Positions 45,079 to 56,425 of a stretch of DNA of 64,000 nt are shown in pieces. The notes beneath the pieces are model-generated. The model searched no databases, was not told the origin of the DNA, and was given only the letters and a program-made list of their open reading frames with translations. Each line of letters starts with the position of its first letter. Positions within the stretch are counted from its first letter, which is position 1. The translations under genes and the position numbers were made by a program. The stretch is from Ustilaginoidea virens (lineage: Eukaryota; Ascomycota; Sordariomycetes; Hypocreales; Clavicipitaceae), in NCBI RefSeq assembly GCF_000687475.1, contig NC_057322.1, positions 1,550,001 through 1,614,000 on the forward strand, read 5' to 3'.

Positions 45079-46248
45079 CTACGCAAACTCATCATCCGCC
45101 TCTTCAATGGCATTCTTCACCCTCACCAGAATGTTCGTCTTCCACTTGTCCAGCTTGCTGATTTGGTCATACTGGAACAACTTGTCCGTAAACTGCTCCT
45201 GGCTCTTGGCCTCGACAGCATCGCACAGATCCCTCAGCAGCAAATGTTCCCTCTGCGAGGCGAAACTAGGATCCATGTCGACGTACTTTTCCAAAGCACG
45301 CTGGGTGGCAACCAAGTCCCCCGACGCGAGATGGCAAATGCCAGCCCTGAGCAAGTAGTCCTTGACGCTGTACCTCATAAGGTTGTTGTTGACCGACTGC
45401 GCGGCGACTTTTTCAAAGTTCTCAATCGCCTTGTAGTAGTCGCCCTCGAGGGCCGCAGCGTCGGCGACCTTGAGCCACAGCTTGTTGGCGAGCCTAAGCC
45501 CCCAAGTTAGTTGTGCCCTGGAAACCCTTTGACAGTGTTTTTTTTTTTTTTTGTTGCCTATTTTTATATTGTATTGAGGCGCGATGCGGGGGGGGGGGGG
45601 GGGGGGGGCAAGCGTACGCCGTGGCATTGTCTCCCTCGTACCAAGTAGCAGCAGCCTCGTAGCACTCTACGGCCGTCTTGGCATCTCCCAACTGGGTCTC
45701 GTACACCTCGGCCATGGTCTCGTTATGCGATGCCGCTCTTCGAAAGTTGCCCTTTTGGCAGTACCTGTCGATGGCCGTCTTTAAGCAGCGAACCGCGTCG
45801 GAGGGCGCGTCCTTGCGGTACGCTTTGAAGGCGTCGACGAGCGAGTTGGCCCCGTCGTCGGGCTCGTTCAGCTTGGCTGTTTGCACCTGGGCGGCTTGTT
45901 CGAAGGCCTTGCCAGCCTCGACGTCTGACGGAAAGCCACGCGGGCGATTAGCAGAGCTTGCGGAAGGCAGGAGGGTATTTGTGGGGGGGGGCTCTTGGTA
46001 CTTTGGTTCTGCATCTTGAAGGCGTTGGCTGCCTGAGTGAACAGATCCGCGGCATTCTGATACTTGTCCTCGCGTCCGCCAAAGAAACTGAAGCCGCCGC
46101 CCGCGCTGGCCAGCGTCTTCTCCGCCTGTTACCCGACGCAGAGTCAGACGGGGGGGTGGTTCTTGTTTGAGATGGCAGTTGTTGGGCGGAGGGGGAGGAG
46201 GTCGCGAGGCCAAACCTTTTGGAGCAGAGCACGGGGGTCCTGCGACAT
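45079..46248 (-). CDS. sec17: Alpha-SNAP / Sec17
   Basis: The adaptor that recruits the Sec18/NSF ATPase to SNARE complexes for disassembly after membrane fusion. Four exons on the minus strand, 46248-46216, 46125-46002, 45924-45618 and 45493-45079, give 292 residues, the same length as the yeast protein. The first exon encodes MSQDPRALLQK. Splicing gives AEKTLASAGGGFSFFGG, then DLFTQAANAFKMQNQNVEAG. TPR-like helices include KTAIDRYCQKGNFRRAASHNE and EGDYYKAIENFEKVAAQ. The C-terminus has the expected DPSFASQREHLLLRDL and EADDEFA. The third intron holds a G21 run and a T15 run (plus-strand view, 45588-45608 and 45538-45552). Confidence 0.96.
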
Positions 46249-46764
46249 TGTGATGACGAGTTCTCTGCGCGGCAGGCCCGGGGGCGGGGAGGGGGGGACG
46301 GGTGGCAAGGGATCGTGGGCGCTTAGTGTACAGTGGTGAGCGGTGTTTGGTGTTTCAGGGTGGAAAGACAGCTGGGAGCTTTGGCGATGCTTGCGGCACG
46401 GAGTAGAGTTTGTCACCTGCGGCTTCGCTGAGGGTCGGAAAGGCAGCGACAGCGATGACGGGTTGGTTTGGTGGGGTGTTGGTCGTTTGTGGATGCGTAG
46501 GGGGGTACTTGTGTTTCTACCTGCCGACTGCCGCGGACGGATGTACTTGCTGCGACCCAACCAAACGACGTGCTTGCCAACCGCAACTCCGACGACCCGT
46601 CACCTCGACCATTACCAAGACCATCACCAAGACCATCACCACGACCCGTCGCCACGACCCATCACCTCCCACGGGGACAAGCAAAATCCCAACTCTCGCC
46701 AAAGCCTGGCCAGCGCAACCCTCACGCCCCATCACCACGAGACACCCCCGCAGAGAACACTACA
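46249..46764. promoter_or_regulatory. Divergent promoter between sec17 and the GatC-like gene
   Basis: 516 bp separates two outward-facing starts. It contains CCATCACCA/ACGACCC direct repeats at about 46605-46675. No coding signal is seen in its own right, although the downstream frame stays open through part of it. Confidence 0.5.
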
Positions 46765-47340
46765 ATGCTCCCCCTCCGCACAAGCTGCCGGCTCCTCGCC
46801 CTGCGGCGCACCCCCCGCCGCCCAGCGCCGTCGCCAACCGCGCCCCTCTCGACCAGAAGCCCTCGAAGCCTGGACGACATGCTCTCCCAGCCAAGCTGGT
46901 CGGTCCGGTCCCTCCGCGACCCCTCCCCCCCGGCGGAGCCGCCATCCGGGACGGCCATCACCACGGCCCAGCTGCACCACCTGCTCCGCCTCGCCGCCCT
47001 GCCGCTGCCGCAAACCGCCGCCGAGGAAGCCTCCATGATCGACACGCTCGAGTCGCAGCTCCAGTTCGTCCGGGCCGTCCGGCGCGTCGACACGGACGGC
47101 GTGGAGCCGCTGCGCGCCATCCGCGACGAGACGCCCGCGGCGCTGCGCGAGAGCACCGTCGGCCTGGCCGACATGCAGGCCCTGCTGGCCAGGGACGAGC
47201 TCGTCGGCCACTACAAGAGGCCGCGCCGGGCGAGGGAGCGGGTTGACGAGCAAGCAGAGCGGTGGGACGTCCTGGGCACGGCGTCGAGGCGGGCCGACAG
47301 GTACTTTGTCGTGCAGGGCGCCAAGACTGGGGGCGAGTAG
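46765..47340 (+). CDS. GatC/Gta3-like mitochondrial Glu-tRNA(Gln) amidotransferase subunit
   Basis: Small subunit of the mitochondrial enzyme that converts Glu-tRNA(Gln) to Gln-tRNA(Gln), stabilising the amidase subunit. A single exon of 191 residues. The frame is open upstream, but ATG 46765 is the first credible start and gives an Arg/Ser/Thr-rich mitochondrial leader (MLPLRTSCRLLALRRTPRR). The GatC core is LLRLAALPLPQTAAEEASMI, then LESQLQFVRAVRRVDTDGVE and PLRAIRDETPAALRE. The C-terminal YFVVQG is typical of fungal members. It resembles S. pombe Gta3 more than bacterial GatC by length. The name is from pattern recognition and not from a search. Confidence 0.82.
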   Translation: MLPLRTSCRLLALRRTPRRPAPSPTAPLSTRSPRSLDDMLSQPSWSVRSLRDPSPPAEPPSGTAITTAQLHHLLRLAALPLPQTAAEEASMIDTLESQLQFVRAVRRVDTDGVEPLRAIRDETPAALRESTVGLADMQALLARDELVGHYKRPRRARERVDEQAERWDVLGTASRRADRYFVVQGAKTGGE

Positions 47341-47560
47341 GCCCGGGCGCGTCGCGGGTGCGTCGTGCTTGAGCGGAGGAGGGTGTTGCTCTTTATCGTC
47401 GTGGCGGCCGACGTCATCTTCGTGAGGCACCGTCGTGTAATGCTTGCTGCCCATGGTGCGTTCAAGTGCGCGTGGTCTGGTCTGCTGGCTCCACCTGAGC
47501 AGGATTGTGCGTCTTGTAGAGCGCTTGGCCGGTTCGCTTTCACGTGGGCTGGTAGTATAT

Positions 47561-47596
<36 letters not shown>

Positions 47597-47768
47597 CGAA
47601 TGATCGATCCAATGTCAGCTCGGCCGACGTCTATGCCAGGGAATCAATTGACAAGTCGGAGCCGCATGGTGCTGCGCACTGCGCAAGCAGCCATTGCGGC
47701 GCGAGCCCAGGGCATATACATATACATGTGTGTGCGCGTGTGTGACCGCCAACGTTTCCAGCTCGTCC
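47341..47768. other. Convergent 3' intergenic region
   Basis: Contains an AGC trinucleotide repeat at about 47561-47597. No gene is seen. The space separates the GatC-like gene (+) from ypi1 (-). Confidence 0.5.
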
Positions 47769-48333
47769 TCACGACTCGTCATCCTTGGGCTTCACCTTGG
47801 GCACCTTTTCGTACGCATTCGGACTGGGCAGCCTGTTCTTCTTCCCCTTGGCCTTCCCTCTCCCCCGCCCATGCGAGTGCCCACAAGCAGGCAGCTTCTT
47901 CCCGTCGCCGCGACGGCTCTCCGTCTCCGATTCCGTGTCCGAGTCCGACGACGACTCGTCGCTGGACTCGTCGACGCCCTTTGGCTTGTGGTATATGCAG
48001 CACACTGCCCCGTCGTCAGAACGCAAAGCCCTCCAGGCTTCAAGCAGCAGACCACGCCCGTGGCAAGCAGGGCCCCTACGTACCCTTTGAGCTCTTGCGG
48101 CCCAGCCCCTCGTTGTCAACCACATCTTCGGCCCACTGCACGGTCCGCGCACTCGCACCGTGCTGGCCTCTGAGACGCAATATCCTCGACGGCTGCTGCG
48201 TCTGGGTCTGGGTCTGGGTCTGGGTCTGCGACTGCGACTGCGAGGTCTGCGACTGCGACTGTGACTGTGACTGTGACTGCGAGGCCCGCGGGGGAGCCGC
48301 CGCCGCCCTTCTTTGTCTGGTGCTTTCCGACAT
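47769..48333 (-). CDS. ypi1: Type 1 phosphatase regulator Ypi1 (inhibitor-3 family)
   Basis: Regulates protein phosphatase 1 (Glc7) in the nucleus. Two exons, 48333-48084 and 48004-47769, give 161 residues. Splicing restores the family core HVQW-like TVQWAEDVVDNEGLGRKSSK and VCCIYHKPKGVDES; TVQW is the RVxF-type PP1 docking motif. After that come an acidic serine stretch (SSDESSSDSDTESETES), a His/Gly/Lys segment and the conserved end PSPNAYEKVPKVKPKD. The unusual part is residues 18-46, where six SQ, three more SQ and five TQ dipeptides stand in tandem before the PP1 motif. The DNA there is a hexanucleotide repeat. An upstream in-frame extension is not supported. Confidence 0.92.
48195..48285 (-). 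repeat. Hexanucleotide repeat encoding SQ/TQ units
   Basis: TCGCAG/TCACAG and ACCCAG units on the minus strand, encoding the SQ and TQ tandem of Ypi1. A CTGGGT-type hexamer also occurs at about 2786-2806 in the Zn2Cys6 gene. Confidence 0.85.
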
Positions 48334-48936
48334 GTTTGGAACGTTGCGCTTAGCTGGCCGTGGACGGAAACGAGTGAATGGTAATCAATAAAACAAAAAA
48401 CAAAAAAAAACAAAAAAAAAAAAAACAGTCTCTATCGCGATATGCCTCGGTCTATTTCGGGTGAAGGTGTGCAGCGGAATCGGTCCATGAACTTTGTAGG
48501 GATGAATGCGAATGGGTTGACACTGGGCAGTGGGGCAAGATAAGCAGGTACCTATGTACTGTACGGACGTACCGTTGGGGGAAAGCTGAGAGGGGGCGGG
48601 CTTTGGGTTTGCTATGAGGTTCAGTCGGCCAGTCACCAGACGTATTCCAAGTGCGTGCCAGGTGCGTGCCAGAAACAGAAACAGAAACGTCGGCAACATC
48701 CGTCCGTCTGATTGGTCACGAATTCATAAATGCTCGCTCGTTCGCACCCAGACGCTTCTGTGAGCGCGTCAAGTTCAACACCATGCACCCGATTGCAAGC
48801 AATGTGCCGATAAAGCAGTAGAGTTGTTAAGACTACGTATACAATGCCCGTACCAAAATTGGAATCCATCAAAAAAAAAAAGAAGCCCAAGGCTGCCGTT
48901 GATAGCCGTTGCCCCAGCCAGCTTCGCATGCGCAGC
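48334..48936. other. Intergenic, ypi1 promoter
   Basis: The ypi1 promoter side starts with A-rich sequence (48390-48425 on plus). GTACCTATGTAC lies near 48549. No gene is seen. Confidence 0.5.
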
Positions 48937-51250
48937 TCAGCTCGCACCCGCAGCCCTCCTCTCCATCTTGGCCCTCTTCTTGACCCCCTTCATGCTCCTC
49001 CTCGGCCTGCTCTTCTTGTGCTTCGCCAGCACGCGCGGCTTGTTGCTCAGCCACCCTTCCAGCGGCTTCCTCGACCCGATGAACCTGCCCTCCGGGGAGA
49101 AGACGTCAACGCAAGGCCAATCCGGCTCGGGCAGCGTCTCGGACAGCGTCTCGGGCAGCTTGGCAGGCAGCTTGGCCGGCAGCTTGGCCGGCAGCCTGGC
49201 CGGCTCCGCCCTGCCCGAAACATCTCTCCTCTTCAGCACCATCTGCTCAAACGGATCGTCAGACGGCGCTGCCTCCTCCACCGAGGCGGCTCCCCCGCCT
49301 TCCCGAGCGGCTTCCGCGGCAGCCTTGTCCTTGTCCGCCGCCTGCTGCATCTGCGACCACCGCTCGAACGCGCGCGCTCGCACCTGCGCGACGACCTCGA
49401 CGTAGCCGACCCCCTCGACGAGGATGTCGGTCGACAGGACCCGGAACGGCAGCCTGTCGACCTGCAGCCCGACGGCGTCTTTGCGGGTCAGCGGGCCGGC
49501 TCGCTTCTTGGTCACGTCGTGGCGGAGCTGGAACGTGCCGGCGCGCTTCATCTTGTCCCCCGCGCCGGGCAGCGTCACGTTCCGCACGCCCGCGGACTCG
49601 CGCGTCTGGTTCTGAAAGCCGACCGCCTTTTCGTTCATGGTCAGGTGCTCGTCCAGAGGGGTGAAGTTGTACATGAGGAATACCGTGTCGGGCGTCGCGC
49701 GAGGCGTGATGCGAATCAGGCCGCCGCCGAGGAGGAGCGATCTTCCAGGCTTGACCGTGACTTGCTCCGGAACGACGCGCTTCTTCATAATCATGGATGG
49801 GCGGTGCTCCTCCTTGACAAAGAGGTCCAGGTCGCTGCGGGCCAGCCCGGGGAGGTCGATCAGCTCGCCTCTTCCGTTGCCGAAGGGGACGCGTATCGGC
49901 GAGGCGGTCGTGCCGGGGAGAGAGGACACCACCGGCATTTCCGGATAGTTGGTAGCAGGCTGCGCGGGGGGTAGCAGCTCTCCCACCTCTGAGCCGCGCC
50001 GGCTGCTCTTCCGGCCATTCGTGACTGCGCCCCTCGGATACGTGGACGCCGCAGCCCGGTCCGTCTTGCTGCCCTCGCCCATCCTTCCCTTGGGATAGAC
50101 GGCTTCAAACAGCTGGCTCTTGCCCACGTTGACCTTGCCCACCATCCAGCCTGCGCCGCCTCTGTCCCATATGTCCTCCCTTACGTCCCTTGTCCACCAC
50201 CCTCTCTTGGCGCTGACACACCTGAGATTGCCCAACCTTACCCTCTCGCCCAGCCGACCCAGCGCGCTTCGAAGCACGTCCCGAAGGTACGGCATCATCG
50301 AGTCCACAATCTCTTTCGTCGGGCCCAAAAGGTCGCCCCTGGTGATGATGAAGCTCATTTCCGTCTTGCCATCGTTCTGGAACTTGCTCGCTCGCGAGCG
50401 TCGATTTCTGGACCGCAGGGGAATGTCGCCCAGCAATACGTTTAGGCGTGGAATCAACGACATGGGGAAATCCGCCGCATCGATGACGTGGTATATGTGG
50501 TTGTACCGGTAAGGGGACTCCTCGATTGTCTCGCGCAACGATTCAACGGTGGGATGGTACGTGGTCAGCCTGGCCGTGCCGCTCTTCGCGCCGTAGTGCA
50601 CCAAGTCGTGACATCTGTCGCAAACTGGAGGCTTCTCCAGAGCAGTTCCTGCAACAACCCCAACAGTCAGCGTGCTTTGCACCGGGGGGGGTGATGGGCT
50701 CGTGAAGCAGTGAAGCAGTGAAGCAGTGCAAAATCAATCACATACTGGCCACGGCAAGCCCCTCGTCGTCGTCAATCAGCACACCAGCACTGAGCCCCAG
50801 TTCCTCGAGCCTCGCCGGGTCCAGCGACTTGAGCACGGTATCCACGACCTTGTCCTCTTCCGAACCAGCCCGTTGCGCAGGACTCTCGCCGGGATTCAGC
50901 CACGAGCGGACCCTCCTGCTCTGCGAGTCGAAATACCCCAGTTGCTGCGGATCGACGGTCTGGGCAAAGGCACCGCACCCGCTGCAAGTGACGGGAAGTT
51001 GTCGAGCGGGCTTTGGAGCCACCTCGGGAGGCTCTTGCGCATCCAGCCCGCCGCTCGTCGCCAGAGCATCAGCGTGGCTGAACCGTCGCGCAAGCGTTGC
51101 CGATGCAGCAGCAGCTCGTCGTCGTCCACCGCCGCACAGCCCAACGGCAGGACACAAGAACACAGGAACCGCGGTAACCGGCGCCACGTCGGCCAGCCGC
51201 AATGCTCTATTGAGCCATCGCGCCGTCTGGGCCGCGGGCACGCGATGCAT
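48937..51250 (-). CDS. gep3: Gep3-type mitochondrial GTPase (YqeH-like)
   Basis: A circularly permuted GTPase family required for assembly of the mitochondrial small ribosomal subunit. Two exons, 51250-50746 and 50648-48937, give 738 residues. The N-terminus (MHRVPAAQTARWLNRALRL and more Arg/Ala/Ser) is a mitochondrial presequence. A YqeH-type zinc site is formed by CSGCGAF in exon 1 and PPVCDRCHDLVHY in exon 2. The permuted G-motifs are IITRGDLLGPTKE (G4-like), VSAKRGWWT (G5-like), VGKVNVGKSQLFEAV (P-loop) and ELIDLPGLAR (G3). A low-complexity LPAK/LPET repeat sits near residue 665. The C-terminus is strongly basic. The start ATG 51250 was chosen over an upstream in-frame ATG at 51325 because it opens the presequence. 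Confidence 0.92.
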
Positions 51251-51549
51251 TTTGCCCCGGAGTGCAAAACCTGCAAGAGTCTGGTTGGCCGTGCAAGCTC
51301 CAGAACTTTTTTCCCCCTGTCCCAAAGGTCCCTGAGTTGCCGGCCCCCACTGCTCACAAGAGGTGGATCAGACCTCGTGCGTACCAGACTGTACTGGCCC
51401 GTCCGATGAAAAGCCGGTCCGCTGTAGGCGCAGGCAGGCAGGGGTCGCGCATTTTCGAAACAAGCCTTTGGCAGATCAGCTTTCGCGGTTTGCAACAGCC
51501 ACGACTCGCAACTTTGTTCGTCCACTCGCAGACCATCATACCCCTCGAG
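51251..51549. promoter_or_regulatory. Bidirectional promoter, gep3 / mitoribosomal mL61
   Basis: Only 299 bp separates the two start codons. Both products serve the mitochondrial ribosome, so shared control is plausible. No known element was assigned. Confidence 0.5.
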
Positions 51550-52392
51550 ATGCGATCGTTAGGGGAGAGGTTGGCTCTTCTCAGAAAGGTACGCTCACAC
51601 ACCAAAGCCATCAAATGGATTTCCCAATTGGCGCTAATCTTTCGTGCTTTTGTTTGCAGAGGGTACGCACGCTCCCCCATCCCACAAGCCTGACTGGAGA
51701 GGAAGAGCTTCGGCAATGTGCCCGTCAAATACCAAGTGCTCACGCGAAACAGCTGATAAACCTGCGCTGCGGCCCTGGCGCAGCCATCTTGCCACCCGAA
51801 GTAACAAGAATACACATGGACTTTGCGACCAGAATGTCCGGCGGCCACATGGGGGCCAGGTACGAACGAAGCCCACCTGCTTGACCACTGCCCTCCGGGC
51901 TCGAAGCCTAACCGATGCAGGAAATTCTGGCGCGACTTTCTGCCCCGACTAAAGTACCACAACCCCTCCGTTGCCATGGTCGTCAACCGCCATGATCAGA
52001 ACCAAAACTCGCCCCTCATGACCATCTATCTGCGCACCCAGGCCGGCACGGCCACCGATGCCGCGGCTCCGTCCTCCATTCAGCCAGCTTCCTCCCGGAC
52101 CAACCTAGCGAAAGCCCAGCCGCCTGGCCCCGACGAGAAAACCGTCACCATCGACATGAAGGATAAGCACGGGTCCGAAATACTAGAGCACTTCCTCGCG
52201 GAGACGCGTGCAAGCCCCGTCCCGGCGAGCAGAGAAGACATTGCGGAGATGCAACATCTCGATCATATGAAGAAGCAGGCCAGCATCGATCGCGAGAGAG
52301 TCCGCCAGCTGAGAGCGGAAAAGAAGAAAGAGGAGGATATGTTGAAGAGAGCAAGAGCAGCTGGCGGCATGTCCGAGGAAGAAGAAGCTTGA
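51550..52392 (+). CDS. mrp49: Mitochondrial large-subunit ribosomal protein mL61 (Mrp49)
   Basis: A protein of the L51/S25/CI-B8 thioredoxin-like fold in the mitochondrial ribosome. Exon 1 is 51550-51588 (MRSLGERLALLRK) and exon 3 is 51921-52392. The middle exon ends at 51859. Its acceptor is uncertain: 51752 gives LINLRCGPGAAILPPEVTRIHM directly after exon 1, the better family fit (205 residues), while the stronger-looking acceptor at 51659 adds 31 unconserved residues (236 residues). Both keep frame. The core continues MSGGHMGAR-KFWRDFLPRLKYHNPSVAMVVNRH. A basic and acidic helical C-terminal extension follows (ASIDRERVRQLRAEKKKEED). Confidence 0.88.
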
Positions 52393-52719
52393 CGAAGATG
52401 AAGAAAAAATAAATGTTTGACAAGGACGAAAGTTGATGTAAATAATATCTCGCCTTTCGCATTGGCGTGTACTTGTTCGAAGCCTAAATAGAATCCAAAG
52501 CAGCATGACGTATTTCGGCTTCCGAAAGCACAAGACGCTGCGCCATCAATCTTCTAAGTGTGTCATTCCAACTGGCACAAAGTAAACCTTCAATCCTTTC
52601 ATCACAAACGCATCTCCATTCCGAGAAGAAACAAAATAAACCCTCAATGGACGCCAGCCGACTTTCTTCAACAACGCAAAACCCATCTCATGTAAACATA
52701 TATCGAGACACCGACCAAG
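52393..52719. other. Convergent 3' intergenic region
   Basis: An AT-rich gap of 327 bp between mrp49 (+) and the HECT ligase (-), including AATAAATG at about 52409. Nothing else is seen. Confidence 0.6.
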
Positions 52720-55700
52720 CTATTTGAGGCCAAATCCTTCACTTTCAAACACTGCTCTCCACAACATTCCCTCCAACCTTTGCTTGGATCCATACTCCCA
52801 CAGTGATATCATGTTGAAGCATGTCCTCGCAATGGGATAGCGGCCGCAGTCCTCTCCAAGACATGATATTTTTATAGGAAGCAGAGATGCTCCTGTTGCG
52901 GGAATCCTGTCACTCCCCGTTATAAAAGACAGCAGCTTACGCTGCTTCGCCGGCGTCGCCTCATGAAACGTCTCCCAGAACCACCCAACCACGTCGACAT
53001 GGCCGTCGGGCTGCTGGTGATTCCAGTTGTCGTACTCGGCGGCGGCTCGGAGCGAGGCAATGTCGAGAGCCTCATCTGAGCCCCTGATGAGAAGCTCAAT
53101 CTCTTCTGGCCTAAAGAGAGAAAAGGCATTTCCTCCGCACACAGTGTAGAAGCCTCTTTTGAACGGTTCAAACTGTCGTGCCACTGCTGTTTCGAGGAGG
53201 AATCTGACGTAAAGTTCAACGTACTCTCTGCGATTATTGTTGGTGACCGGCTTTCGCTCGCCTCCTGGGCACAGAGGCACTTGAACCAGGGTCCCAAATT
53301 TTTCCGTGTCAATCACAAAGTCCAAGCAGAAAGTACTTTCCACGTCTCCCTCAAATTCAAGAAGCTGGCGCAGTCCCTGAGCTACTCGGGGTCTATATTC
53401 GGCCAAGTCGCTGAGGGTGTACTGCATCGATGGTCGAGGGCGGGATGACTTTCCTAGGCCATGGGCTGGAGCAGCTGCCAAGAGCTTGCGGAATGCAAAG
53501 GGTGGGAGCGCAACATCTAGAATGGTAGAATTGTATATGGCCAGACCCATGACAACACCCACCAGGAAAAACTGGTCAGAGGTCTCAAACGTGTTGGGGT
53601 CGAAATAGCAATATTGCGAGTCTTCGTCGTACTGAAACAGACCTGAAAATATAAAACGTCGATTAGCAAACCATCCACTCCCCTCGATAATGCAGTTGAC
53701 CTACCATGATCGGGGTTGAACACCTCCCGGACGAGAAGCAAAAACCATTCTTTCCGTAGGCCGCCGCCATCGATGCCCTCTTCACCACGAAATGTAATTC
53801 GGAGAGCCTTTTTGATGTCCTCACTGCCGCTACCAATCACCTCGCTAACAGCAGTGAGACTGTCCTCCACGAGGCATTCTCGACGAACATTCAGTGACAG
53901 ATGCTGGTTGAAAGTTCTGTTTGTCATGATGCTGTCGAGAAATGCGTCCCGTGCCTTCATTTGCATCTGTCGCCGCGCATCATGCTCAAGAATATGAGTT
54001 TTGGCCCAGATGCTCATCAGGAATGGGTACTGGCAGAATGAGAACTTGGTCCGCTTGGATTCCCACGACTCAAAATCGCTCACCAGGTCGGCGTAATCCA
54101 CTATTGAGTTGTAAAAGTCGCTGGTTGGCAAAAGTTGTCCCTCCGAGAGCCCGTGTTGACGAGTTGATCCGACCGCCGCAACGCTGACCGCGGACTGTGC
54201 CGACAGCCCTTGTCTGAGCCCAGGCGCATTGTTCGCTGCAAACAAGAGGGCAAGTACACGAGCAGCAGCCCTGATCTGCCAGTCTTCGGTGTAAGCTATC
54301 TTGGGCTCCGCCTCCTTCTTCTTCTTCGAAAGGCCTCCCGAGCTGATCTCGTCATGCAAATACGATCCGCCCACAGATCTACCTGTGCGCATCTCTGGAA
54401 TCAGTCCAGCAGTAATGTCGACTTCTGTATGTTGCTTCTTGTCGATTTGCCTCAGCAACCGGTAGCTAAGAAACCCCGACACCAGGTCTTTGATGCGAGC
54501 AAAGCGTGGATTGCCGATTTTAGCAAACCAGGCGATGAGCTGTTGGTGACAATCCGCCGGTGCATTGGAAAACAACCCTATGACTCTCTTCACGATACCA
54601 GAATGCTGCCCGGATAGGAGTCCCGAGGTCGGAAGAGTTTTCGGCTTGGACGGCTTGGGATGTGTTTGTGGAAAAACTACGGGAGCCGCTGCCTCTGGCT
54701 GCAAAAATCCTCGAAACGGCCGAGAATTTGAGTGTAGTAAGGGATTATCCATGATGACGAAAAGTGTTCGAAGGTCGCTAGGGTCGGTAATTGGTCGACC
54801 TGGTCGTTTCAACAACGATTCGGTAGCTTTCAAGAGCAACCTCTGAGTATGCAATTGCCCTTGGAGCAATTCTTGCTCCAAGAGCTGAAGATCCCGCTGT
54901 GACTGGGGTTCGACCGTATATTCCTTGCAGATATCTTCGTAGACTTGAAACCAACCCTCCGCTGCATTAATTATTAATGAATACCAGTTTGCTAACTCAT
55001 CCCAATCTAGGTTCAGGTTTTTCAATGAAGAGGGCTTCTTCTGTGGGCTCTCGGACCGATGTGTAGACGCTGGTGTGTTGGGTGGGAGAAGCTGGGACCG
55101 ACCACCAGTCCACCACAAGCCATTTTCGGCGACGTCACCTAGAAGCAGCATCTTGGCATCAATTCCATCAATGGAGTTGTCTGGTTGCAAATCATCTCTG
55201 TGGCTGTTTAAAATAGGCCTCGAGCCTGACCTTCCTCGAGAGGGCAAGGGCCTGCGTTGGGCGGATTCTTTTGCGTTTCCATCTCGTCCTCTTTGTTGCG
55301 ATGAAAAGGAAGTAGCAACTGACTGGTACGAGCCGAAAGCATTGACTATGTACTCCTCCAATGATTTGAATATACGCTTCGGCTCGCATACGTGAAGACT
55401 TGGTGATGCAGCTCTTGGCCGTACAACCATGTCTGGCTTGGGGAGGTTCGGAGATAGGGGAGGAGGAGGCGGCGACCTTTCGGGATACGAATATGAATAG
55501 GACTTTGCGGCAAGAGCCGGTCGCGAAGGGTTCGGCCGCAGCGTAGGTTGTTCTGCAAAAATATATTTGGAGGTGTAATTACCGTGCGTGTCGTGTATGC
55601 CGACGGCATCGCTGTCGAGACACTCGCAATAGACACTTGGATTGACGTCCGTCGTTGAGAAATGCAGAGACCCATGTTGGATAGGCCGCTCAAAGTCGCC

Positions 55701-56425
55701 TCGCGGGAGTTGCGTCGGTACCAACTTAGCCACAAGATACGCATGAACACATTGTCTCACCAGAGCTCTGCATTGTTGCACTGAAATCGGCTGACCTAAA
55801 GGTATACTGTTAGATCGGTTTGTCAAGTCTCCACGCATCGACTGGAAAAGAACATCATACGGCTTGATTTTTGAGTCGGCGCATGCGAGGTACTATCCCC
55901 ACGTCGCCTCCCAAAGAAGCCAGACTTTAGAGACTCATCCCCCGGAAGTTCCAGATCGTTAATCGTCACACATATCGTGCATTTGAAGACCCTGAGATCC
56001 TTGGGCCAGCGCATCAACGACCCACAAGTCATACAATTTCCGGTGGCAAAGTCCTTCCTGGCGGCCGGAATCTGTTCTTGTCTGGCATTGACAGCGCCGC
56101 GGCCAGTCATGACGATGCTGCTATTACTTTTCGAGGAGGTCGAATCAGGTGGACGAAGTTGGCTCGTTGAACCCTGTCTCCTCCTGGATCCGCCAAAGAA
56201 GGAGGGAAATGGATTGCTCAGGGACCGTACATGACGAGGCGGCTGTTTGGTAGGCTTTCTTCGCTTGAAATCCGACTCGGACGAACTGGAGTCCTCGTGA
56301 GCTTGACTAACTGATATGTCGATCCTCCCAATAAGCGTGGTAGGCGTATCCAGAGCATCGGTGTGAATCCTGGTGATGAGGTCGCGCGGTTGTCGTGAAG
56401 GATTGCGGGAGGAAGAGGAAGCCAT
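52720..56425 (-). CDS. hul4: HECT-domain E3 ubiquitin ligase, Hul4-like
   Basis: Transfers ubiquitin through a catalytic cysteine. Three exons on the minus strand, 56425-55861, 55795-53705 and 53642-52720, give 1192 residues. The N-terminal exon is Ser/Arg-rich and carries a C-x2-C...C-x2-C finger (NCMTCGSLMRW, then KCTICVTI). The middle has polyproline and coiled stretches. The HECT domain begins near residue 830 (LRITFRGEEGIDGGGLRKEW) and includes GLFQYDEDSQYCYFDP, FFLVGVVMGLAIYNS, PFKRGFYTVCGG and the catalytic segment YPIARTCFNM with Cys1160, 33 residues from the end. The 66-nt intron between exons 1 and 2 has an ideal TCTAACAG branch region. The Hul4 assignment is by overall layout. Confidence 0.92.

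Noticed and set aside
48844..49974. Plus-strand frame over gep3
   Set aside because: Antisense shadow; the GTPase motifs lie on the minus strand.
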